9,790 nt of DNA from Desulfobacteraceae bacterium (GTDB lineage: Bacteria; Desulfobacterota; Desulfobacteria; Desulfobacterales; UBA11574), in contig JAOUGB010000052.1 of the NCBI GenBank assembly GCA_029857875.1, forward strand, positions 1 to 9,790, given 5' to 3'. Below the pieces are notes generated by a model. It was not told the DNA's origin, searched no databases, and saw nothing but the letters and a program-made list of their open reading frames with translations. Shown here in pieces: positions 1 through 6,457 of this stretch. Positions within the stretch are counted from its first letter, which is position 1; each line of letters begins with the position of its first letter. The translations under genes were made by a program, and so were the position numbers.

Positions 1-297
1 AATGCAAGTTTTGCAGCCGACGCACAGAGAAGAATCGACGAATACGATCCCATCCTTCGCCCTCTTTTGCATTGCACCGGTAGGGCATGCTGAGACACAC
101 CAGGGTATCTCGCAGTGAAAACAAGGCATGAATATGAAATTGATTCTGGGAATGCCTCCTGACAGTTTAGGGCCCACGGGAATGATCATGCAGAAAGCCG
201 GGCCGACAGGTATGTCGTTTTTTGTCTTGCAGTGCACTTCACAAGCGCAGCATCCAATACATCTTTTCTGATCCTGATATAAATAGTAGCTACTCAT
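1..297 (-). CDS. 4Fe-4S dicluster ferredoxin subunit, DmsB/PsrB/NrfC type (partial, 3' end beyond left edge)
   Basis: The first 99 residues are visible. The protein is probably the electron-transfer partner of the Mo/W oxidoreductase just upstream, passing electrons between that enzyme and another carrier. Cluster ligands are clear: C13xxC16xxC19xxxC23, then C59xxC62x4C67xxxC71P, the insertion-bearing spacing typical of DmsB/PsrB/NrfC ferredoxins, then C92xxC95xxC98 beginning a third cluster. The N-terminus (MSSYYLYQDQKRC) goes straight into the first cluster with no Tat or Sec signal, so a cytoplasmic location is inferred. The ATG at 297-295 is preceded by an AAGGAAGGAG-type ribosome binding site, and only 26 nt separate it from the stop of the Mo/W gene, so the two are surely co-transcribed. 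Family assignment is firm; the partner's substrate is unknown. Whether a membrane anchor (NrfD/PsrC type) follows lies outside the window. Confidence 0.93.
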   Translation of the reverse strand, partial: MSSYYLYQDQKRCIGCCACEVHCKTKNDIPVGPAFCMIIPVGPKLSGGIPRINFIFMPCFHCEIPWCVSACPTGAMQKRAKDGIVFVDSSLCVGCKTCI

Positions 298-323
298 AGG
301 ACTCGCTCCTTCCTTGTCTCGCC

Positions 324-2414
324 TCAAGCCTTTCTCACACGCACAAAACAACCCGCGATCGGACAGTTACCCCCGACACTTACTTCCAACAACCCCTTCA
401 TAAAAATGTTGTCTCTCATGCCCTTCTTATAGGCTCTGGTTTGAAAGGGGATCTCGCGACCATAGCCGTGCAGCGTGTAGACCACTTCCGGGTGTATGTA
501 GTCGCTTACAGCGGCTCGTACGGTCTGAGAGACGCCGTCGCAGGAAACCTCCACAAGATCGTTATCCTCGATTCCGATCTTTTTAGCCTCGTCGCTGTTC
601 ATCCACAGCCGGTTCTCGGATTGGATCTCGTTAAGATACTTATTGTTAAGGGTGGTCCCCTGGGTATGAACCGCAATTTTGCCGGTAATAAGCCTGAAGT
701 TGCCCTCAGGGGGCGGGTCCGGGCTTTTATAAGGAGGAAAGGAGGGGATTCCATTCTCCTCCAGTATGCTGGAGACGAATTCGAGCTTCCCGGACGGAGT
801 TTTAAAAGGCAGATCTGTCTTACGGTTGAAAAGGATCTGTTTTGGAGTAAGTTCCACGTATCCTTTTTCGTTGAAATCCGACAGTTTAACTCCCATATCC
901 TCCAGCTGCCAGGCCATCAGTTCCTCAACCGTATCATAGGGAAAGTACTGGCCAATTCCCAGGCGCTCAGCCAGCTGTTTGATGATCCACCATTTGGGCT
1001 TACTGTCATATCTCGGTTCCACTGCCTGTTGTCGAATCCAAAGGGCCGGTTTCGGTCCGCCCTTGACGATCACCGGGTCGGTCCTTTCAAGGTACATCGC
1101 CTCGGGAAGTATCACGTCCGATATCCATCCGGTATGGCTGAAATTGATATCAACCGAGACCAGCAGATCTAACTTCATAAGACCTGCCTTGAATGCTTCT
1201 GGATCGGGAAATGAAGAGAGTGGATCGAATCGGTAGCAGATGAATGCTTTTACCGGATACGGGTCTTCATTCAATATAGCGTAAGGAAGCATCTGCCCCA
1301 GCCCGTAATCAGGGGACAGATGGTTATACTTCCATCCGATTCCATCGAAGCGCTTTTTTTCCACCTTGGGAGGCAGGTTCACGAACTTTCTGAGCGGTTT
1401 GAAACCGCAATGCGTCTCGTTTTTATTGAAAAGAAGACCTCCCGGGGCCTCATAGGCCCCTAACAGGCCATAAAGTATGTAGATGGAGCGCCGGAAATAA
1501 TAGTCATTAGCACTGCGAGCCGTCATCCACCCCTGATGCAGTATGACAGACGGCTTGGCATCAGCCAGTTCATGTGCTATCGTGATGATCTCTTTTGCTG
1601 AAACACCTGTTTCTTTCTCCGCCCACTCCGGGGTATAAGGCTCTATGAAAGCCACCAGTTCTTTCATGCCCAGAACCCAGTCATTGACGAATTTGGCGTC
1701 ATAAAGTTTCTCTTTTACAATGACGTTGATCAAGCCGAGGTTAAAGGCATATTCGGTCCCGGGGCGAAGAACAAAAAAGCGGTCTGCTTTGGCGGCCGTA
1801 TAGGTCCACCGGGCGTCCGTATATATAAACTTCATGCCCCTTTCCAGGGCATCAACGAAGTCTTTTGCTTCTTTGGTGCCGATAGATTCAAGGATGTTCC
1901 TTGAATAAAGGACCGTATAGTTGCAATTCTTCCAGTCATAGGTAACCGAGTTCCGTCTCTGGCCGGCCATGCCGTTGTGGGCGTTGTGGACACTGCTGGA
2001 GCAGGTTGCGTGCTGGTTGAAGTAGTTGGGCGATCCGAGGGCCTTGATAAAAGCCTTGTGTAAATCGGTAAAGGGGCCGCCCCTGTCGCCCAGGACGACA
2101 CTCTCTCCGCCGTACTTATCCGTTACGTCTTTGAGTTTGTTCGCAACATAGTCCAGAGCCTCATCCCAACTGGCTTTTCTCCACTTCCCAGAACCCCTCT
2201 CCCCATCTCGAATCAACGGGTGCTGGACGCGTTCTGTATCCGCCTGAGTCGCTTTTTGTGCCGTTCCTCTCGGGCAAAGGTGTCGTCCTCCCATCAGATA
2301 AGGGTTGCCCCAGATGTGCTTTACAGCACCGTTTTCCACCTCAACTTCAATGGGGCATCTAACGCTGCATGTGGCACAGACGCTAAAAACTTTCTTTGTG
2401 GTAGAATCAGACAT
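324..2414 (-). CDS. Cytoplasmic molybdopterin (Mo/W-bisMGD) oxidoreductase, DMSO reductase superfamily, catalytic subunit
   Basis: This 696-aa catalytic subunit has the N-terminal [4Fe-4S] motif C13xxC16xxxC20x26C47PRG, the central bis-MGD-binding domains, and a C-terminal molydopterin dinucleotide-binding domain (about residues 575-696, from FRLITGK on). Cys138, in HATCSSS, sits where the metal ligand (Cys, Sec or Ser) is found in this superfamily, so a Cys-ligated Mo or W is inferred. Length and overall pattern resemble polysulfide/thiosulfate reductase and formate dehydrogenase relatives. Unlike PsrA/PhsA there is no twin-arginine signal: the first cluster Cys is residue 13, so the protein should stay in the cytoplasm. 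A strong purine-rich GGGAGGAG site lies directly upstream of the ATG. Its ferredoxin follows 26 nt downstream, and the NuoE/F/G-like genes precede it, suggesting exchange of electrons with NAD(P)H. The substrate is not predictable; formate, a sulfur compound or an organic substrate are all possible. Confidence 0.92.
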   Translation of the reverse strand: MSDSTTKKVFSVCATCSVRCPIEVEVENGAVKHIWGNPYLMGGRHLCPRGTAQKATQADTERVQHPLIRDGERGSGKWRKASWDEALDYVANKLKDVTDKYGGESVVLGDRGGPFTDLHKAFIKALGSPNYFNQHATCSSSVHNAHNGMAGQRRNSVTYDWKNCNYTVLYSRNILESIGTKEAKDFVDALERGMKFIYTDARWTYTAAKADRFFVLRPGTEYAFNLGLINVIVKEKLYDAKFVNDWVLGMKELVAFIEPYTPEWAEKETGVSAKEIITIAHELADAKPSVILHQGWMTARSANDYYFRRSIYILYGLLGAYEAPGGLLFNKNETHCGFKPLRKFVNLPPKVEKKRFDGIGWKYNHLSPDYGLGQMLPYAILNEDPYPVKAFICYRFDPLSSFPDPEAFKAGLMKLDLLVSVDINFSHTGWISDVILPEAMYLERTDPVIVKGGPKPALWIRQQAVEPRYDSKPKWWIIKQLAERLGIGQYFPYDTVEELMAWQLEDMGVKLSDFNEKGYVELTPKQILFNRKTDLPFKTPSGKLEFVSSILEENGIPSFPPYKSPDPPPEGNFRLITGKIAVHTQGTTLNNKYLNEIQSENRLWMNSDEAKKIGIEDNDLVEVSCDGVSQTVRAAVSDYIHPEVVYTLHGYGREIPFQTRAYKKGMRDNIFMKGLLEVSVGGNCPIAGCFVRVRKA

Positions 2415-2705
2415 CTCTCCTCCCTCTCCAAAGTCCTCATTATTTGCAATTTATGATTAAATACGGTGTTGGAATTATCGGCACCTTGTACCCGAATTTG
2501 TCGAGATTGTGTATTACTAAAAATTCGGATTCACACAAATCTTTACTCCAATCTTAACCCTTCGTCAACCATGTACCGAAAATCATTACGGCCCATAAAT
2601 GAATATAATATTATTGCCGATGCCATCAAGTCTTTCCTTCAGGAAACATTCCAATATGTTGATAACAGCAGCCAGGGTCTGTATTTCCGGTTCCGATGCT
2701 CAAAA
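2415..2705. other. 291-nt spacer between the NuoG-like and Mo/W oxidoreductase genes
   Basis: This is the longest gap inside the operon and no convincing gene is visible in it. It contains an 8-bp inverted repeat (2492-2528) and the Mo/W gene's strong ribosome binding site (complement of about 2415-2425). It also holds a 37-codon open stretch in the frame of the upstream gene but lying beyond two stop codons (2589-2699). A minus-strand promoter of its own is possible (TTGACG, 17 nt, TAAAGA, around 2545-2575) but the -10 match is poor. The gap suggests that the last two genes may be regulated or processed separately from the NuoEFG-like genes. Confidence 0.6.
2492..2528 (-). promoter_or_regulatory. 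Perfect 8-bp inverted repeat upstream of the Mo/W oxidoreductase gene
   Basis: CCGAATTT at 2492-2499 and its exact complement AAATTCGG at 2521-2528 are separated by 21 nt. The element lies about 80-115 nt upstream of the Mo/W gene start on the transcribed strand. It could be a split operator or an RNA stem with a long loop. There is no U-tract next to it, so it is not a standard intrinsic terminator. The role is inference only. Confidence 0.35.
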
Positions 2706-4058
2706 TCAGCTGCTCTTGGAATCTTTTTTGGGAGTCGGATAGGTCTGGCCGATGCTATACAACTTTACCCTTCTTTTTTGTCTCACCATAAAGAAGGTCT
2801 TGTCTATTTTGTTCCAGACATCTGGTTCCAGGGTTCTAGCAAAATCTGGGGGTATGGGCCTTTCCGGCGAGAGTTCCATTTCCGTATTTTTCCGGACAAA
2901 ATCATAAAATTTGCGAGATTCGTGCGTCAGCCATTCTGTTGCTGATCTACCTGAAAGGAGTTCTTTTGATGCCTGAACTATATCCGAAGGTTCCACCATT
3001 AGTATCCATCCCCTACTATGGGGTGCCATACTGATAAGAGAAGGATTGTCTATGATATCGGGGTTGATATCAACGATTTTTCCTTCCAGGGGTGCATACA
3101 GATTGAGGGTCTTTCCGTTTCCGGATATTATACAAAGAGGGTCTCCCTGACTTATAAAAGAATTAACGGATGGGAGTTTTATATCATTTATCAGACCGAC
3201 GATTTGACGAGTAAAGTCGTCAATTCCCATTCTGACTGTTCCATTGATGCGCTTTACCCAGATATGCCCCTCATCATAGAGACGATCAGAAAGCATCTCG
3301 AACCCGCCGAACTTTTCTCTCTCTTTTGCCCTGGCCTCTCTCAACATAAAAACAGGATGGCTTGTGCTAAGATCCTCCATCCTCTGATCTACTTCACAAT
3401 TCCAGCACTGGAAATCATTGGCACATACTTTGTAGGAAATGAAGCCCATACGCATGTAGCGGCATTTTCGAAGCGGGCCGGGAAGCTTTCTCCATCTCAA
3501 AACATTTTCGTATTCCATTTTCATTGCGCCGGTAGGACATACGTAAGCACATGAGCCGCATCCAATGCAATCGTCTGATGGCATGTCAAAAGGTGTCGCC
3601 GGGCGGCGATTTCTTCCCCGGCCTACAAAATCTATGGCCCCCACTTTAGCCACATTCCGGCAGACTCTCACGCAGAGGCCACAAAGGACACAATCGCTGT
3701 CCGTCAGGCGAAAACGGGTTTTTTTGACGCCAAGAGAATTTGCGAGGTTTATAACGGAGTCGATATTCGGACAACGGGCGAGTAGCAGCTCGGCTAAGAT
3801 TTTCCTGCCTTTGATCAGCCGCTCCGTGCTGGTTTTGACTATAATATCGTTCTTTACGGGATAAGCGCATGATGGTTGCAGCCGGGTGAAACCATTCTCA
3901 GTAACCTCTACCATGCACAAGCGACATCCTCCGTAAGGTTCCATCTCCTTGTGATAACAGAAATAGGGAATTTGAATTCCCACTTGCTGAGCTGCATTCA
4001 AAATGGTACTGCCCTCCTCAGCTTCAACTCTTTTCCCGTCTATTTCCAAGGTGATCAT
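2706..4058 (-). CDS. NuoG/HydA-type iron-sulfur subunit with fused Cx5CxxC motif and lysine-less GcvH-like domain
   Basis: This 450-aa subunit probably carries electrons within the NuoEF-like dehydrogenase. Residues 1-75 form a plant-type [2Fe-2S] domain (C34, C45, C48, C64). The C3H (His plus three Cys) cluster motif usual next in NuoG/HydA is missing: only C96 remains. Two [4Fe-4S] clusters follow (C123xxC126xxC129xxxC133 and C164xxC167xxC170xxxC174P). Residues 199-226 hold C199, C212, C218 and C221 in a Cx5CxxC-x-VDQRM motif. Residues about 258-365 align with glycine-cleavage H protein (GHIWVKR, LP, LYAPLEGKIVDIN, GWILMVEPSD). In a gap-free alignment to E. coli GcvH over the lipoyl hairpin, the lipoyl Lys position is Gly315 with Lys316 next to it, so normal lipoylation is unlikely. 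Residues 390-450 are an unassigned basic tail. Start: ATG with AGGAG 11 nt upstream. It follows the NuoF-like gene after 137 nt. Confidence 0.9.
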   Translation of the reverse strand: MITLEIDGKRVEAEEGSTILNAAQQVGIQIPYFCYHKEMEPYGGCRLCMVEVTENGFTRLQPSCAYPVKNDIIVKTSTERLIKGRKILAELLLARCPNIDSVINLANSLGVKKTRFRLTDSDCVLCGLCVRVCRNVAKVGAIDFVGRGRNRRPATPFDMPSDDCIGCGSCAYVCPTGAMKMEYENVLRWRKLPGPLRKCRYMRMGFISYKVCANDFQCWNCEVDQRMEDLSTSHPVFMLREARAKEREKFGGFEMLSDRLYDEGHIWVKRINGTVRMGIDDFTRQIVGLINDIKLPSVNSFISQGDPLCIISGNGKTLNLYAPLEGKIVDINPDIIDNPSLISMAPHSRGWILMVEPSDIVQASKELLSGRSATEWLTHESRKFYDFVRKNTEMELSPERPIPPDFARTLEPDVWNKIDKTFFMVRQKRRVKLYSIGQTYPTPKKDSKSS

Positions 4059-4195
4059 GGCTGTGTCTTCTCCTGTTTAAATACATTTTACCTGACCTGG
4101 TTTAAAAAAGGATGCAATCTATTGTCGCGCTGTAGTCCCAGATCAGGAGCCGGCTTAAAAGGTCATTGTGGTTTGACAGGGGAAAATTAAAAGAA
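4059..4195. other. 137-nt intergenic spacer
   Basis: The gap between the NuoF-like and NuoG-like genes holds the AGGAG ribosome binding site for the NuoG-like start and no other element I can support. I see no convincing hairpin or promoter. Confidence 0.5.
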
Positions 4196-5890
4196 TCAAG
4201 AGGACCAGGGGCATTTCCCGGTTGTGATATGAGCCTCAAAATCCTTTCTGAAGTCTTTTATGCCGTTAAGAATGATCAATGGGGCGCCTCCCCCAAGTGC
4301 ACATAAGGCGAAGTCCTTTATCATTCCTCCAAGATCTTTCAAATCGGTTAGATCTTTCATTGTAGAGCGCCCTTCGTATATGGCCGTCATTATCTCTTTC
4401 ATTTGGAAAACGCCCTCTCGACAGGGGGCGCATTTACCACAGGATTCCTCCACGAAAAATGAGAGTGTATGAAGGAGAATATCCACAAGACATGTCTCCT
4501 GATCGAGCACTACAATTACTCCCGAACCAATCATTGAACCCATATCTCTCAGCGTCTCGGGGTCAAGAGATATGTCCAGTTTTTCCCTGGTCAAAAAACT
4601 GCCAAAAGGGCTGCCCACTTGTACCGCTTTTATTTGGCCGCCATTCAAAGGACCGCCGGCCATTTTGAATATTACATCCTCTAAGTTTGTTCCCAAAGGG
4701 ACCTCATACAGACCGGGCTGTTTGACTTGGCCGATTACAGAGAAGATCTTTGTCCCCTTGGCCTTCTCTGTTCCGATGCCAGCATACCATTCGCCGCCGT
4801 GCTCTATTATGAGGGGAATATTCGCCAAAGTTTCCACATTATTTACGATGGTCGGTTGCTCCCACAAACCCCTTTCAATCGGAAATGGCGGCCTCAGTCG
4901 AGGGTCACCCACTTCCCCTTCGAGGGAATCCATAAGGGCGGTTTCTTCACCGCATACGTATGATCCGCCCCCTCGTATGACCTTTAAGGTGAAGTTGAAA
5001 TTAGACCCTAAAACATTTCTCCCTAAAAGACCGTAGCGTTTTGCAATATCGATAGCCTTGTTCAGGAACTGATAGGTATGGGGGTATTCCTCACGTAGAT
5101 AAATGAGCCCCAGATGGCTGCCGATGGCATATCCGGCCAGAACTATTCCCTCAAACAGCTTGAACGGATTTCCCTCCATAATCGTTCTATCTTTATAGGC
5201 GCCGGGATCTCCTTCATCAGCATTACATATAACAAATTTCTCTTCACTTGTAGTTTTCCGTGCCATATCCCATTTGATGCCGGTGGGGAACCAGGCTCCT
5301 CCTCTACCCCTTAGTCCGGATCGAATGACCTCCTCCACCACCTCCCCTGGACTCATTTGATAGAACGCTTTATACAACGCGTAATATCCTCCCATTGCCA
5401 CATATTCCGGCACACTCAAAGGGTCTATGACACCGCAATTTCCCAGAAGCAGTCGGTGCTGATCCTTAAAAGGAGATGCTTCTTGATAGTCGGGAATTTC
5501 ATTCAAGAGGGAATCCGGTCGGCCGGGTAAAGCGGGGCCTCCAATTTTGCAAAGCAATCCTTCCTTGGTAATCTTTTTTCGTTTGATATCCTGCATCATC
5601 CGTTTGATTTTTTTCACGGTCATTTGAGTATAAAGGAGGGGAGGTTTGCCGGGCATCCTGACAATCGCCATGGGTTCCAGATCACAGAACCCTGAACAGC
5701 CTGTCTGGCCTATGGATATCTTCAGAGCATGCTTTTCTTTTTCTCGGTTCATCCTCTCAAATATATTATCTGCGCCAAGGGACAATCCGCAGGTGGATAA
5801 TCCTATACTGATTTTGGGTCTTTTTGGAGCAAGAGATCGGATCCCCCTTTCCTCTAATTTATTCAAGTCCCAAATATTTTGGATCTTCAT
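4196..5890 (-). CDS. NuoF/HydB-like NADH-binding FMN and [4Fe-4S] subunit
   Basis: This 564-aa subunit is expected to oxidise or reduce NAD(H) through FMN. The N-terminal thioredoxin-like domain (about 25-105) has STCGLSLGA (C34) and TGCSGFCDLEP (C65, C69), the three-Cys version seen in HndC/HydB-type proteins. The FMN and NADH-binding core has GLRGRGGAWFPTGIKW (193-208), ICNADEGDPGAYKDR (221-235) and GGGSYVCGEETAL (307-319). An SLBB-like region follows, then the [4Fe-4S] site SCGKCAPCREG (C484, C487, C490) with C530. Unlike HydB/HndC it has no C-terminal 2[4Fe-4S] ferredoxin; it ends about 12 residues after FEAHI. The ATG overlaps the NuoE-like stop in an ATGA tetranucleotide, indicating translational coupling. 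NADH is the usual substrate of the family; NADP use cannot be excluded by eye. Confidence 0.95.
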   Translation of the reverse strand: MKIQNIWDLNKLEERGIRSLAPKRPKISIGLSTCGLSLGADNIFERMNREKEKHALKISIGQTGCSGFCDLEPMAIVRMPGKPPLLYTQMTVKKIKRMMQDIKRKKITKEGLLCKIGGPALPGRPDSLLNEIPDYQEASPFKDQHRLLLGNCGVIDPLSVPEYVAMGGYYALYKAFYQMSPGEVVEEVIRSGLRGRGGAWFPTGIKWDMARKTTSEEKFVICNADEGDPGAYKDRTIMEGNPFKLFEGIVLAGYAIGSHLGLIYLREEYPHTYQFLNKAIDIAKRYGLLGRNVLGSNFNFTLKVIRGGGSYVCGEETALMDSLEGEVGDPRLRPPFPIERGLWEQPTIVNNVETLANIPLIIEHGGEWYAGIGTEKAKGTKIFSVIGQVKQPGLYEVPLGTNLEDVIFKMAGGPLNGGQIKAVQVGSPFGSFLTREKLDISLDPETLRDMGSMIGSGVIVVLDQETCLVDILLHTLSFFVEESCGKCAPCREGVFQMKEIMTAIYEGRSTMKDLTDLKDLGGMIKDFALCALGGGAPLIILNGIKDFRKDFEAHITTGKCPWSS

Positions 5891-6351
5891 TCTGAATCCT
5901 CCATCCGTTCTTTAAGAATCTCGAGGATTCTATCTTCATCGAGATGGGCGTGGATTTTGCTGTTGAAAGAAGCGTTGGGACCTATAGAGCAGAGTCCCAA
6001 ACATTGTACTTTCTCCAAAGAGAACTTTTCATCCCAGGTTGTTTCACCAATTTCAATATTTAAACGGGACTTCATGGCCCCCATAATTTTATCTGACCCA
6101 TTGATATAGCAAGAGATACCGGCACACACCCTAATCTCCGTGTTACCCTTTCTTCTGAGGCTAAAGGCACTGTAAAACGTAGCCAGCCCATAAATATTGG
6201 CAACCGGTATCTTCAACAGTTGTGCAATATAGTTGAGTGATTCCGTGTCCAATTGTTTGTCTTCTTCCTGAATCTCATGAAAAATTGCAAGTATAGCAGC
6301 CTTTTCATGCCGGTGCTTACTCACTATTTCTTTTATTTTCTCCCTTTCCAT
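5887..6351 (-). CDS. NuoE-like thioredoxin-fold [2Fe-2S] subunit
   Basis: This 154-aa protein is close to the usual NuoE length. It has the N-terminal helical bundle (to about residue 50), the conserved IYGLATFYSAF segment (53-63), and the [2Fe-2S] ligands C76x4C81 and C117xxxC121 (VCAGISC, QCLGLCSIGP). In complex I and HydABC/HndABCD enzymes this subunit binds NuoF and carries an off-pathway or bifurcation-related cluster. Its 3' end overlaps the NuoF-like start by 4 nt. The ATG at 6351-6349 has only a weak AAGGG ribosome binding site, and 106 nt separate it from the preceding GltD-like gene. Confidence 0.95.
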   Translation of the reverse strand: MEREKIKEIVSKHRHEKAAILAIFHEIQEEDKQLDTESLNYIAQLLKIPVANIYGLATFYSAFSLRRKGNTEIRVCAGISCYINGSDKIMGAMKSRLNIEIGETTWDEKFSLEKVQCLGLCSIGPNASFNSKIHAHLDEDRILEILKERMEDSE

Positions 6352-6457
6352 TTAACGCCCTTTCTAGTTCACGTAGAGCCATACCGAAACGGCCCCCTTG
6401 ATATTCAGAGGTGCGAAAAAGGCACCCAATCTGACAATTTTCTGGTTTTAGCAGCAA
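6352..6457. other. 106-nt intergenic spacer with a small hairpin
   Basis: The spacer lies between the GltD-like stop and the NuoE-like start. It contains a 5-bp stem (GGTGC 6410-6414, GCACC 6422-6426, 7-nt loop). The stem is too short, and lacks a following U-run, to call a terminator. It may be an RNA-processing site or chance. Confidence 0.3.

Noticed and set aside
441..1172. Long plus-strand open frame (243 codons) opposite the Mo/W gene
   Set aside because: It lies entirely antisense to a well-conserved molybdopterin enzyme, with no recognisable motif. It is an antisense shadow.
2700..2708. Possible selenocysteine read-through at TGA TTT TGA after the NuoG-like gene
   Set aside because: Two UGA codons would have to be read, no obvious SECIS-like stem follows, and the downstream peptide has no known redox motif.
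2466..2945. Plus-strand frame of 159 codons starting in the 291-nt gap
   Set aside because: Half of it is antisense to the C-terminus of the NuoG-like gene. The product has no recognisable features and I saw no convincing ribosome binding site.
6410..6426. Hairpin between the GltD-like and NuoE-like genes as an intrinsic terminator
   Set aside because: The stem is only 5 bp, there is no U-tract after it on the minus strand, and the flanking genes look functionally linked.
6400..6440. Sigma-54-like sequence on the minus strand before the NuoE-like gene
   Set aside because: The TGG and GC elements are off by one position and the rest of the consensus is poor.
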